Positions 48,871 through 60,050 of a stretch of DNA of 64,000 nucleotides are shown one piece after another. The stretch covers positions 32,817,501-32,881,500 of the forward strand of contig CM066735.1 in assembly GCA_033961575.1 (NCBI GenBank), given 5' to 3'. A model generated the notes under the pieces. It was not told the DNA's origin and did not search any database. It saw only the letters and a list, made by a program, of their open reading frames with translations. A program made the translations under genes and the position numbers. This DNA is from Aselliscus stoliczkanus. Lineage: Eukaryota; Chordata; Mammalia; Chiroptera; Hipposideridae. Every line of letters starts with the position of its first letter. Within the stretch, counting starts at the first letter, position 1.

Positions 48871-49024
48871 TTTTTAATTTTTTTTTTTTTAGCTGAGCCA
48901 TCCTGCCACCTGTTAGCAGCTCAGCGGCAGCTCAGCTCAGGCTGGGCATCGAACTGCTGTTGCTCAGAGCTCAGCTTGCACTCTTGAGTGAGCTCTTAAC
49001 CAACTCAGCCACTCAGCTGGCCCC
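48871..49024 (-). mobile_element. tRNA-derived SINE, second subfamily, antisense
   Basis: Poly-T, then AGCTGAGCCATCCTGCCACC and AACCAACTCAGCCACTCAGC, the reverse of the 33589-33736 type. CATGACATTT (48861-48870) and CATGACTTTT (49026-49035) are a probable TSD. Confidence 0.88.
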
Positions 49025-49035
49025 TCATGACTTTT

Positions 49036-49696
49036 TTTTTTAATGCAAGCAGAAAACTTTTTTTTTAATACCCAGTTTTGTAGGGGGTAAAAAGAAATGT
49101 GCATTCTCACATAATAACGCTTGGCAACATAATTAAGAAGCCTTAATTATGTGCCTACTTTCAATATAACAATTTCATATCCAAGAATTTGACCTAAAGA
49201 AATTATCATGAATATGTTGAAAGTTTTAGCTAAAGGAATATTATTTCAATGCTATTTGAATAGTGAGCAAGCAAAGAAATGGTCCAATGACATGGAAATT
49301 AATGATGGCACATTTATTGAGTGGAATAATCCTATTTTAAATAATAATGAATAGAAAAGGGCATCAAAAATTAAAATATGTTAAGTGGGAAAATAAATAC
49401 TTTTAAGAATCCACATATACAACTCTACTGTTGAATAGTTCTTAAAATAAAGGTTTGAAGGAAGGAAGTGAGATGGAAAACAGATGTGAAACATGGTTGG
49501 CAAAGAAGAGTGAAAGCCTCCCCAATTGCCAAAGTCCAATAGTGGTTGAATGTCTCAAAAAGCCTAACTTTTTTCCAAAATGAACGATAAACTATATTCC
49601 TATAAAAAACGTAAACTATTTTCTTACTGTTGAGGAAGAAATGATTAAGAATATTTAAAGGTGAGGTAAAATAAAAGTGTTTCATATTTCTTTTTC
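49036..49696. other. No recognisable feature
   Basis: AT-rich, with no gene or named repeat. Confidence 0.4.
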
Positions 49697-49815
49697 TTTT
49701 TAAATTAAAGGTTATTGGGGGGACAATTGTTAGTAAAATTACATAGCTTTCAGGTGTACAATTCTGTAAAACATTATCTATATATCACATTGTGTGTTCA
49801 CCACCCAGAATCAGA
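49697..49815 (-). repeat. LINE-1 3' end fragment, antisense
   Basis: Same unit as 868-1036, shorter: TTATTGGGGGGACAATTGTT, CAGGTGTACAATTCTGTAAA and CACATTGTGTGTTCACCACC. Confidence 0.65.
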
Positions 49816-50081
49816 ACAAAAGAAAAGAATATTTAAATGATCTTGGGTTACTGATAATGGAAAGAGAACAAATTTAATGAGGATGCAATTTGTTTACTGT
49901 ACCTAAAGACTTTCTGAGCACGGCTGATGTAAAGAAACTAAAATGGTCAATGGTGTTGAATCCCATGGGGAGAGCAAACTCCTGGGATGGCCATACTCTA
50001 TAGTTACAGATAATCATTCATGAGAATGCCACTAGTCAGCCTCCAAAAGCGATCCAATAGCCCTGGATGATTGATCTAGAA

Positions 50082-50390
50082 CAAGAGTCGTCAAACTTTT
50101 GAGACGAAGAGCCCCAGGGGTCGGCAAAATGTGGCTCGTGAGCCACATGCAGCTCTTTGGGTACGTACATGTAGCTCTGAAGTAAAATTGAAAATTAAAA
50201 TAAAACTATCATAGTTTCATTTATAATATTACTTTAAATTGTCCTTATTTATAAAAATATATTTATGGTTCTCAAATAATTTTTAAATTGTTGTGAGGGA
50301 CAGGATTCGCTCTTCCAGGGGTCGGCAAACTTTTGAGACAGAACATACCCAAAAAGCCTCATGTGGCTCACGAGCCACAGTTGACCCCTG
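50082..50390. mobile_element. Scrambled composite of hAT-type elements
   Basis: The same family as 48184-48417, in three parts. First, a forward 5' end at 50082-50112 (GTCAAACTTTTGAGACGAAG). Second, a reverse copy from 50115 (CAGGGGTCGGCAAAATGTGG) to about 50315, lacking its own last 25 or so bases. Third, a forward mini-copy at 50316-50390 whose 5' 25 bases are joined to its 3' 50 bases (ends GTTGACCCCTG). The 8 bases before the first part, ATCTAGAA, fit the nTCTAGAn preference of hAT. No matching 8-mer is seen on the right. Confidence 0.75.
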
Positions 50391-51374
50391 ACCTTTGCAA
50401 GGGTAATTCTAAACAGTTAGGCATTTTTATACAAGGGAGAGAAATATTCCTCTCACCTACTTTCTAATGAAAATTTATGAATTTTTTTCCATAAGAAACA
50501 GGGTTAGGATGGAAAGCTAATGGTATTCAGGATTGTCAACCCCTCTTACACATGTGTAACAAAAAAATTATGATGGACTAAGAAGGCAAATCTTTTTACA
50601 TCTGAAAGGTGGAATGGTTGAAGAGGTGTGGGTGTGTTAAAGAGGACATTAAAGTCATGAAGAGCAAGCATTTGTTGACCATAAACACAAACCACCAAAT
50701 CCCAGAATGCTAAAAATGAGACATAAAGAAGGTAGTTCTGGAACAACATTACTTAACATATGGACTTCATTTCCCCCAATAAATAGTGTGAGAAAAAATT
50801 GGAATAGTCCAAGAAGGGATTTATTAGAGCTCTTTCATTCATGGATTTAATATATTATAAAGAGAGAATAGTAATATCAGCCCATGAACACCATCAGAGC
50901 AGGAAAGAGCCAAGCTCTTTCAAATGTGTTCTTGAGTCATTGTTTGGTCACCAAATAGACTCTAGGCAATGCCATCTCTGTGTTTTTACCTGCACTGGCA
51001 CAGTGCCCAGTACTCAATGCTTTTTCATCCAGTGACAGTCATACAATCTGTATATCCTAACTCCCTCCAAGCCATCATTAATCTTTAATCTGCTGTGTCA
51101 TTGCTCTTAGGGAGAAGAAAAACTGAAAGCCAAATCCCATATCAGAATTGTAATCCTCCAAACACTTCTTAAACTCAGTAAAAACATAAAAGTGAGGCAT
51201 CTGATTTTTTAGAAACATTAAAAAGGTTAAGAGAGAGCCATTAAAGTATCGTTGATTTTCTAAAGAACAGGTAGTGAACTAATGCCAAATTATTGTATTA
51301 AAAGGAAGGACATAGCAGGTATTTGTATTTTATTTGTATTTTAATACAAAATTATTTGTATTTTAAAATTATTT
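50391..51374. other. Unassigned; local ATTTGTATTTT repeats near the end
   Basis: No gene. From about 51319 to 51385 an ATTTGTATTTTA-like unit occurs at least four times and then meets the SINE tail. Confidence 0.5.
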
Positions 51375-51385
51375 GTATTTTATTT

Positions 51386-51505
51386 TATTTATTTATTTAT
51401 TTATTTTTTTGAGGGCAGTGTCACTGGCCCTCACATGTGGGACTGAACCTGGGCCGCTGGCTTCCCAAACCAGCGCTTAACCACCGTGCCACTCGGCCGG
51501 CCCTC
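51386..51505 (-). mobile_element. tRNA-derived SINE, short form, antisense
   Basis: (TTTA)-rich reversed tail, GAGGGCAGTGTCACTGGCCC, GCGCTTAACCACCGTGCCAC and CGGCCGGCCC. GTATTTTATTT at 51375-51385 and 51506-51516 is the likely TSD, though the region is itself repetitive. Confidence 0.85.
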
Positions 51506-51516
51506 GTATTTTATTT

Positions 51517-52329
51517 GTATTTTAATACAAAAATTCCAGTTAGCAAAACATCCCATAGTGCCACATCTTCTCCTCCCTCACGCAACAATTTGTTTAAGGA
51601 AATTTGTTACTTACCAATCAGTCAGTTTTTCAAAGGCCTATGACAACTACAAAATTGTGACTTCAGTTCTATTTTATCTTTGAAGAAATAAAAATTTATG
51701 AGAAAATAAGCCCCCTTTCTTTCCTCTCTACCATCTTTTCTTGTGTGGAAGGCACCCAAAAACACCCCTTGCAAGTAGTTCAAAACTCATGACAGCCTTG
51801 TCAAGGCTGCCAAAATCTGTCAATGAAAGGAGGCAGACAAAATGCTATAAAATGCACTGACATGATGGATTTAACAGACGTGCATGTAAAAAGTCTCAAG
51901 GTATTTCTGTCCAACCTGTTCAAGAGATCTTTTAAGCCTTCCCCTGAACCATGAGGAACATGCCATGTATTTTATTGCATTTCTTCACTGGCCTTTTGGA
52001 ACCTACTCTTGCAGCTGCAGAGAATAACAAGAACCAAGGTCTTCTCAAAGACCCTGCTGTCACCTCACATATTAATCAAAGGAGTCCTTTAACTGCAAAG
52101 AAGAGACCTTAGGATGCAAAGAAAATGCATCCTAAAAATCTAAACTCACTGTCTCTGCAACATTCTCATCACTGCTGGGAAGTAGGGTGAGTCTAAGTCC
52201 TCAGAGCTAAACACACGAAGAGACAAAATGAACAAGTCAAAGAATTTTTTTTTAATTCCTGGAATGATAACCAAATATCGGAAGACAAGAGGCATGAAAA
52301 TGGGTAGAAAAAAATATATTCTCCCAACG
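51517..52329. other. No recognisable feature
   Basis: Unassigned, with no supported gene. Confidence 0.4.
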
Positions 52330-53270
52330 ATTATTAAAGATAGTGTCTTTTTTTATTTTGAAAAAGACCCAAGTCTACACAAAAAATTAAAATTAAAGAA
52401 CACAATGAACATCGGTATACCCCTTACCTATATATACCAACTATTAATAATCTCATTGCATCTGCTTCATCGCTCTATAGAAGTACATGCTCATACAAAT
52501 ACTCCCTTCTGCCAACCCATACAAAAGTAGCTTGTAAATAACAAGACACATCACTCCTAAATACTTTAGCACACATCTCCCACAAACAAGGACATTCTAC
52601 CACACAACCCAACACCATGACCCCGACTTTAAAAAAATGAATTTAATATCATCCAACACCTACGCCATACTCAAATTGCCCCACTTGTTCATAAAATGTC
52701 TTTTTATAGCTTTTTTAAAAATTCAGGATCTAACCAAAACTCCCATTACATTTGGATGTCATGTCTCTGTGTCTCTTATCATCTCCCTCTGATCTTCATG
52801 ACACTGAATCCTTTGATGAATCCAGGCTAATTGTTCTATAAAATGTTCCCCTTACATTTGTCTGTAAATTTAAACAAAACATTTCTGGAAAGAGCCCTTC
52901 CTAGGTGATGCTGGGTACCTCAAACTGTATCACATCAGAAGGCACCTAATGTCGCCAGGCCGTTGTTGCAATGCGGGCTCGAGCATTTGATACAGTGGTC
53001 ACTGCCAGATCTCTCCATTAGAAACCCATATGTTGCCCCATTGTAATTAGTAAGTAGTGTGTGGTTCAATACTTTGAAACCATGTCAATACCCTGTCCCT
53101 CAATAACCTGGTACCTAGTGGTTTGTCATGCAGAGGTGTTCTCCTCACTTAAATCAATTACTAAACCGGGAAGTTTACACAACAGAAATTTTCTAATTCT
53201 GGCATTCTTTCTGCATTGATTAGCTGGCATTCTGCTTTAAGAAGGAGCTTTTATTTTTTCTCTCTTTCTC
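52330..53270 (-). repeat. Old LINE-1-related repeat, probably antisense
   Basis: 'CACCTACGCCATACTCAAAT', 'ATTTGGATGTCATGTCTCTG', 'TGTTCTATAAAATGTTCCCC', 'TGGTCACTGCCAGATCTCTC' and 'ATTGATTAGCTGGCATTCTG' are in the order of a widespread mammalian repeat that I associate with L1M. The family and strand are tentative. The 100-codon frame at 52228-52530 lies partly in it. Confidence 0.45.
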
Positions 53271-53364
53271 CCTCTGTTTCTTTCTAATATCATCATGTAA
53301 TCCAATCTTTTTATGTTTGCTGTTTTATATCACTGTTGTTATTTTTGAAGCTCAAATTGTCCCA

Positions 53365-53896
53365 CTTTTATTTTATTTTATTATATTTTTTTAAAGATTT
53401 TATTGGGGAATTGTGGGAGAGGAACAGTGTTGGGGAATTGGGGGAGGGGACCAGCCAGGTTGCTGTTCTTCAGTCTTGTTGTGTCAGTCGCCATCTGGCT
53501 TCCCAGCAGCAGCTCATGGCCTCTAAACTCACAGCGCTGTGTTCAATCTTAGTTGCGGGTGGGCATAGCCACCATCCCATGCAGGAGTCGAACCAGCAGC
53601 CTTGTTAAGAATGCACGCTCTATCCTCTGAGCCATCCAATCGGCAGCTCAGCTCAAGATGCTGAGTTCAATCTTTTAGTTAATGGTGGGCATAGCCCACT
53701 ATCCAACAGGCAATCTTGTTATTACACCAGCTGAGCTATCCTGCCACTTTCTGGCAGCTCAGCGACAGCTCAGCAACAACTCAGCAAACACAGCGCAGAG
53801 TTCACTGGCCCGTGTGGGAATTGAACTGGCGGCCCTGTTGCTCAGAGCACACACTCTAAGCCAAGTCTTAACCAACTGAGCCACTCGGCCGGCCCA
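53365..53896 (-). mobile_element. Composite SINE with three tRNA-like heads, antisense
   Basis: On the minus strand, CGGCCGAGTGGCTCAGTTGG (first head, right edge) is followed by GTGGCAGGATAGCTCAGCTG (second head, about 53729-53748). Then comes GCCGATTGGATGGCTCAGAG (third head, about 53625-53644) with its own GGTTCGACTCC B-box-like stretch. The body ends TTCCCCAATAAAATC and the tail. Each head has a tRNA A-box-like GGCTCAG core. No clear TSD is visible. Confidence 0.8.
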
Positions 53897-54405
53897 AATT
53901 ATTATTTGTAGTTAATAGGATACCTTTCCAGTCAGCTCATGAGTTTTTTGACATGTCTCCATCATTCTTTGAACATTTTCTTGCTCTCTGGCCAATAAAA
54001 TATTTCAGGTTAAACCTGAGCTTTTCTTGCTCTAGACCTGGAATCAACCATTTATTCAAGAAACCAAATTCATTTTAGTGGGTAATGGGACACTACATGT
54101 GTTCACACTGAAGAGCTATCTAGTTTGAGCTAAAAGCACAAAATATAGAATCCCACTAGGATATCTAACGGTCAAACTTAAAAAAAAAAAAAAAGGTGAT
54201 GATTTTGGCCCAAATTTCTGAAGGAATAAAATTAACAGCAAATTCCCTTTATTTCCACTCCTAAGGTGTATAACGTGTCCACAACAATGCTTAGGAGATT
54301 GTATGTGCCCAATAATTTAACACTATGCATTATTCTTGTTAATAAAATTCTTGTTAGTAATATGAACCAACTGAGAGAGTAAATCTTAAAAGTTTTCATC
54401 ACAAC
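53897..54405. other. No recognisable feature
   Basis: Unassigned, with an A-run at about 54181-54194 that could be the tail of an eroded insertion. Confidence 0.4.
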
Positions 54406-54420
54406 AAAAAGAATTCTGTA

Positions 54421-54532
54421 CCTGGGCCAGCCAAGTGGCGCAGTGGTTAAGCACTGGTTTAGGAAGCCAGCGGCCCCAGTTCGGGTCCCACATATGAGGG
54501 TCAGTGACACTGCCCTCAAAAAAAAAAAAAAA
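54421..54532 (+). mobile_element. tRNA-derived SINE, short form
   Basis: GGGCCAGCCAAGTGGCGCAG head, CAGTTCGGGTCCC B-box-like stretch, CACTGCCCTC and an A tail. Perfect 15-bp TSD AAAAAGAATTCTGTA at 54406-54420 and 54533-54547. Confidence 0.95.
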
Positions 54533-54547
54533 AAAAAGAATTCTGTA

Positions 54548-54685
54548 ACTATGTTTAGTGATGGATGTTGCTGGAATTATTGTTAATCATTTCATAATAT
54601 ATATAAAGGTGTTGAATCATTGTATTATATACTTGAAATGAATGTAATGTTATGTCAATTATACCTCAATAAAATAATAATGTTA
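54548..54685 (+). repeat. LINE-1 3' UTR tail
   Basis: 'TTGTATTATATACTTGAAAT', 'GTTATGTCAATTATACCTCA' then ATAAAATAATAA, the usual end of L1M elements. Confidence 0.65.
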
Positions 54686-55234
54686 TGAATCAATGAAGTC
54701 GTATCAGATATTGACACAAATTACATGATTATATTTTGATGCTAACTTTATCATCCACGTTTTACTTTGCTTAAGCCCGTTATAAAATTAACTTGCTTTC
54801 TTAGAGTTCACATTGACCAATATAAGGCAAAGGGTACCAGAACCTTATCAAGATATAAGGAAAAACACCGTAAGTGAAATATCTTCTGAAGGTAATTTTC
54901 AAATGAGTAATCCACGCCTCTCTTATTTCACCTCTTTGTGTTGGCTACTGCCCTAACTTAGGCCCTAATTGCCTCTCACTTTGACTTTTAACATAATCTC
55001 CTTTAATGTCTTTATTTTTAGGATTCGCATGTTGAAGTATTTGACAGTGAAGAATCATAAAGTCTGAAACTTACCTTCAATAGTTTGGGAGAAAAAAAGT
55101 ACATAAAACAAGTATGGCGAAATTCAATCTAGGGGCTGAGTATACAGGTTTTCATTGCACTGTCCTTTGAACTCTTCTGTGTGTTTGAAATTTTTTCACA
55201 GTAAAATAAGGAAAAATAACTTTCTAATCAATTC

Positions 55235-55370
55235 AACCTATTCATCCTCTAAGGCTTTGTACAGCAATCAGCATTGTCTTCCTTAAATCTAATGATGACA
55301 ATGTCATGTCCCTCCTCAAAAACCTTCAAAAGCTCCCCATTCACCTCATGGCATGAGAGATGTTGTATAT
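55235..55370 (+). repeat. LINE-2-like fragment
   Basis: 'ATGACAATGTCATGTCCCTC' and 'AACCTTCAAAAGCTCCCCAT' fit the L2 ORF2 3' region. Short and diverged. Confidence 0.5.
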
Positions 55371-55384
55371 AACACTGATTAAAA

Positions 55385-55630
55385 TCATTGACGCTGCAGT
55401 CAGACCAGTTGGATTCTAGTCTTAAAGTTACTTCTTTTTAGCTTGCAACCCTCGATATATATTTCTTAACCTCCTTGTGCCTCAACTTCCACATATGTGA
55501 AATGAGGATAATAATAGTACCTACTTCACAGAGTGTCATTCGGATTAACTGGGCAAATACATAACACACATGAAACAGTGCCTAGCACATAGTTATGCTG
55601 TATAAGTGTTAGCTCTATGTAGATTCAAAG
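55385..55630 (+). repeat. MIR SINE fragment
   Basis: 'TTCTTAACCTCCTTGTGCCT', 'GAAATGAGGATAATAATAGT' and 'AGTGCCTAGCACATAGTTAT' follow the MIR order. Confidence 0.8.
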
Positions 55631-55869
55631 TACTTCCTTCCATAATATTGTTATTCAAAGAATTCTGTGGTCAGAAGCCTTTAGAAAATGCCAGGTTAAA
55701 TTCAGTAAAACAAGAATGTTTACTATAGGAATGCTCATTAGAATACTAAGTATTTGAATGTTCATAATGAATCTTCAAATATATGTAAATCTCACACTCA
55801 GCACATTTCATGGACTGCTTGATGATCTGACTTAGGGAACTGCTGATCTAGAGAAAAACCTAAACTCCT

Positions 55870-56030
55870 TCACTTGATTTTTGTTCAATTGCAGTTGACA
55901 GTCAATATTATATTAGTTTCAGGTGTATGCATAGTGGTTAGACATCTACATAACTTACAAAGTGATCCCCCTCTCCAGACAAATCCAGCATCCGCCCAGC
56001 ACCATACATATCCATTACAATATTATTGAC
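55870..56030 (-). repeat. LINE-1 3' UTR, antisense
   Basis: 'CAATTGCAGTTGACAGTCAA', 'TTAGTTTCAGGTGTATGCAT' and 'AAAGTGATCCCCCTCTCCAG' match the reverse of the fragment at 58060-58285. Confidence 0.75.
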
Positions 56031-58055
56031 TTTGAAAAGCTTTCCTCATAAGGTTCTACCCACCTGTCATCCTCTTAGTCTCCTATTTTCACTCACTCTG
56101 CTCGTCAGCCAAACTTCAAATCCCACTAGCACCCAATTTACCCTCCATCTTCCCATGAGCACTTTGCTCTCTGCCTGTAAGGATTTTCCTCCCATCTCCA
56201 CCTACCAAAACCAGCTCAGATGATGCTGCCTCCACAAAGACCACCTAGATGCTACCAGGTAGAATTAATTTTTCCAAACTTGGTGCCCCTGAGTATTTTG
56301 TTTAAAATGCAACAACATTCCATGAAAATACATGAAATACATGAAATTCTGTCTTATGTTATGGGTTTTTATTTTTAGTTTTATGAAGTAATTTACATGA
56401 TTTGTAACTCTGTAAGAAGAAAAGCACATTTGAGTTAGAGAGGGAAGCTTTTGTCCACCCTCTTAATCTCTTTCCTAAAAGCGTTGTTTTGATTCTTGTG
56501 ACACAAATAGATAGTATGTGATGTTTTGAACGTATCTGCTTCTATACAAAACTATAAATTCCTAGAGGGTAAAATTAAATTGTGTCCATTTTTTTTAATA
56601 TATTCCTCATAAGAGCTAAGAGAGTTAGATAAACATAGTCCATGCTACATAAATGTATGGGGAGTTATTAACTGTACAAGATCTGCCCTTATACCTTTGA
56701 TTCAGAATAGGAAACAAGAAGAGTAGGAGAGTAACTTCAGAAATAATAGATATCTTAAAGACCTAACTGTGTTCTATTTAAAAGTTCTTTCATTTTGAAC
56801 AATTTAAATTTAGGGAACTTTTTCTGCTTCTCCTGTTCAATGTTACAAACTAAGTGAAGACAAGATTCTGTACACAAACAACATTTTTATTTCATTTTAG
56901 TAATTGGCAATAGGCAAGGTACAGGAATCGGAATGTACCAGCGAGAAAGTAGATGTCATTTGGGCAGAAGCTTGGTCCCTAGTTGGCATGAATTCCAGTG
57001 TGAAATGGTAATTCGATATGTTCAGATTCTGACCATCTGGAACTATAGGAAGCTTCTAAATTTGATTTGTGTTGGAGGAATTGTAGTCGAGGAAGGAACA
57101 TGCACACGGCGACTTGGATATGCTCCAAACTGTGGCCTTTTTGGACCCCAAAACATGTAATTCTAGAAGAAAAATGTGAACGGAGCAATGTTCCCCTTTG
57201 CCCTAGAGCTGTTTCTTGGACACCTGTCCGAACACACAGAGTTAACCAATAAGTATCTACCCAGAATTCTAATCTCACAGGCAATATGCAATTGGCTTTC
57301 ACATTATTGGAATGAAGATGCTCTACCAAACATATAACACTGTCAGCTGTAAGCATGGGGAATGCTCCCGAAACAAAGAAAAACAGCAAAATAGTGTACA
57401 GACAACATCTGACTCCAGCGTGGTAGTGACATTAGCAGGGCCTAGTTTAAGCCAGTTTCCAGCAAGGCCTGGCAGGGGTCAGAGATGTGGCTTTGGGCTG
57501 GTCTCAGAAGGCAGCTAATGGTATTTGTAGAAAAATAATAACCTAAAAATCCAATGGAGCTATATAGATGGGATCCAAAGCCAATCTTTCTAGAACATAA
57601 AAGCTTAAAAAAGAGTCCCATTGTCATCCTTCAGTGCCATCATAGTATATGAGAACAAGTAGACTGACTGAATAAACTGAAACAGAGACGAAAGGGTCTG
57701 GCTCAGCTTCTCAAGCCATCATTGAGCTAATCAATGGTTCCAGCCAAATAGTATGTTGTCAGCCAAGTTCACATGTCTTAGAGGTTTGGCTGCGTTTAGA
57801 AATCTAGGTGGATATGAGAGAATTGCCCAGATTTCAAAACCTTTATGTAAGCCAATATGAAAACATAATTATCTTGTTTTCTGCAAAAAAAAAAAGAGGG
57901 AAGGGGGAATGTATCTGTCTCTATTAGCATTTGAAATAACAGGTATCTATCTCCTCATATGGTTTTCTTATTCCTACACCTCAAAGGTGAATTACTATGT
58001 TAAAGTCTTCAATGTATAAGCCATATGCTTCAGATGTGACCTACTGAAATAAAAA
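56031..58055. other. 2 kb without a recognisable gene
   Basis: 56040-56270 may be a decayed L2 (C-rich plus strand). Around 56930-57520 several frames of 61-136 codons are open on both strands, and the base composition is more even than the flanks. I recognise no domain or splice structure, so no gene is called. Confidence 0.35.
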
Positions 58056-58059
58056 ATGT

Positions 58060-58285
58060 TCTGTAGAGATTAGGAAGTACAAACTGGTAGTTACAAAATA
58101 GTCACGGGGATGTGAAATGCAGTATGGGGAATATAGTCAATAATGTAGTAAGAACTATGTATGGTGTCAGATGAGTGCTAGACTTATTGAGGGGATCACT
58201 CCATAAATTATATAAATGCCTAACCACTGTGCTGTGCACCTGAAACTAATATAAAATAATATTGAATGTCAACTATAATTTTTTA
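58060..58285 (+). repeat. LINE-1 3' UTR, copy 1
   Basis: 'GGGGATGTGAAATGCAGTAT', 'ACTATGTATGGTGTCAGATG', 'GAGGGGATCACTCCATAAAT' and 'CTGTGCACCTGAAACTAATA' are a well-known laurasiatherian LINE-1 tail. Confidence 0.8.
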
Positions 58286-58297
58286 AAATGTATGTAT

Positions 58298-58452
58298 ATA
58301 TACAGGATGTAAAGTGCAGCATAGGGAATATAGCCAGTGGTATTGTAAAAGCTATGTATGGTGTCAGATAGATAGTAGGCTTGTTGGAGCTATCACTTTG
58401 TGAGGGATGTAAATGTCTAATCATTATGTTCTTTTGTAAATGTGAAACTAAT
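58298..58452 (+). repeat. LINE-1 3' UTR, copy 2, running into the GAAA tract
   Basis: 'GGATGTAAAGTGCAGCATAG' and 'GCTATGTATGGTGTCAGATA', the same segment as copy 1 in the same direction. It ends GTGAAACTAATTAAA where the microsatellite begins. Confidence 0.8.
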
Positions 58453-58722
<270 letters not shown>

Positions 58723-58796
58723 GTTCCATTGTAGGAGAAAGCCGGGAGGATAACTAGAAGAACTTGAAAGATTGACAACTTCTTTCAGATCCTGTA

Positions 58797-59501
58797 TGAG
58801 ACGTGATCAAAAAAATACAGTGAACGTTTAATTTAAAAAAATTATTACAGTAAAAGACATATTGCCATTAATCCCCCTCAAAATACTCCCCCCTCACTTC
58901 AAACATACTGATCCCATCGTTCTTATCACTTTCTGAAGCAGTTCTGGAAGCCCTCTCTCGTGAGTGTCTTTAGTTGCACTGTCATGGCTTCCTCAATGCC
59001 CTGAATCATTTTGACTTTGGGGAAGAGCCAGAAGTCGCATGCTGCCAGGTCCAGTGAATAAAGTGTTTGAGGACACATTGTAATGTTTTTATTTGACAGA
59101 AATTGCCTTACCAGAACTGATATGTGACACAGAGTGTTGTCATAATGGAGGATGAAATAAAGACACTCATAGGGCTGGCCGAGTGGCTCAGTTGGTTAAG
59201 AGCTTGCTCAAGAGTGAGAGCTGAGTTCTGAGCAACAGCGGTTCGATGCCCAGCCTGAGCTGAGCTGCCGCTGAGCTGCCAACAGGTGGCAGGATGATGG
59301 CTCAGCTAAAAAAATAAAATAAAATAAAAAAGACACTTATGAAAGGGGACTTCCAGAACTGCTTCAGAAAGTGGCAAGAATGATGGAATAAGTGTGTTCG
59401 AAGCAAGGGAGACTATTTTGAGGGAAATTAATGGCAATGTGTCTTTTACTGTGATATTTTTTTTTATTTAAACATTCACCATATTTTAGGATTACACCTC
59501 A
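58797..59501. mobile_element. Palindromic mariner derivative, TA-flanked
   Basis: Starts TGAGACGTGATC after TA (58795-58796) and ends GATTACACCTCA before TA (59502-59503). Both ends hold the same C-terminal piece of a mariner transposase in opposite directions, giving arms of about 170 bp. On the minus strand of the left arm, a reading with breaks gives LDLAACDFWLFPKVK (the last catalytic aspartate region of D,D34D transposases) and GFQNCFRKW. The right arm gives DFQNCFRKWQE on the plus strand. It is inactive, and a SINE occupies the centre. Confidence 0.88.
59171..59328 (+). mobile_element. tRNA-derived SINE, second subfamily, inside the mariner derivative
   Basis: GGGCTGGCCGAGTGGCTCAG head, GCAACAGCGGTTCGATGCCC and a GGCTCAGCT end with an (AAAAT) tail. 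TSD AAAGACACTCAT/AAAGACACTTAT at 59159-59170 and 59329-59340. Confidence 0.93.
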
Positions 59502-59503
59502 TA

Positions 59504-59665
59504 TCTACCACTCATTAGCTTTGTAACCTTAGTTAAGATTCCAAACTCCAGTTTTCTGATTTATAAATTAGGGTTCATTCTACCTACCATACAGGATGAT
59601 ACATGCAGAATGCTTCACTTGCAACAAGTGCTCAACAAATATCTGCCATTATTTTCAGTCTTACT
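59504..59665 (+). repeat. MIR SINE fragment
   Basis: 'TAACCTTAGTTAAGATTCCA', 'CAGTTTTCTGATTTATAAAT' and 'AGTGCTCAACAAATATCTGC' follow MIR. Confidence 0.7.
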
Positions 59666-59814
59666 ATTTGAAAGTCTGGGTAAAATGGCAAATCAGTGTT
59701 TTATTATCCAATATGGTCTATTTTTCTCAGCCAGAAATATATCTGATGCTTCTGTATTCTTCATCTTAAAAACTAATTGCATGGTGATTCACAGCAATAA
59801 AAAGTATATTTACC

Positions 59815-60050
59815 TACTATTATTGAAGAATTACTCTGCTCCAAGCACTTGGAGTAATTTACCATCTTCTCTTTTGATCCTCCTGGCAAAACTAGCTTCA
59901 TGTTTATTTTACTAAGGCAACAACTAAAGCACAAAAAAGCTTAAACAGCCTGTGTAAAGTATCACAGCTTATAAGTGGCAGCCCTGGAACTCAACCCCAG
60001 GCAGTCTGACTCAAGGGCCCATGCTCTCAGCAACTACTGCCTCCCTGATG
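59815..60050 (+). repeat. MIR SINE fragment
   Basis: 'CTCTGCTCCAAGCACTTGGA', 'TATCACAGCTTATAAGTGGC' and 'AGGCAGTCTGACTCAAGGGC' follow MIR. Confidence 0.75.

Noticed and set aside
59040..59173. Mariner transposase piece as an active gene
   Set aside because: Only the C-terminal part is present. It has stops and frame changes, and is duplicated in reverse.
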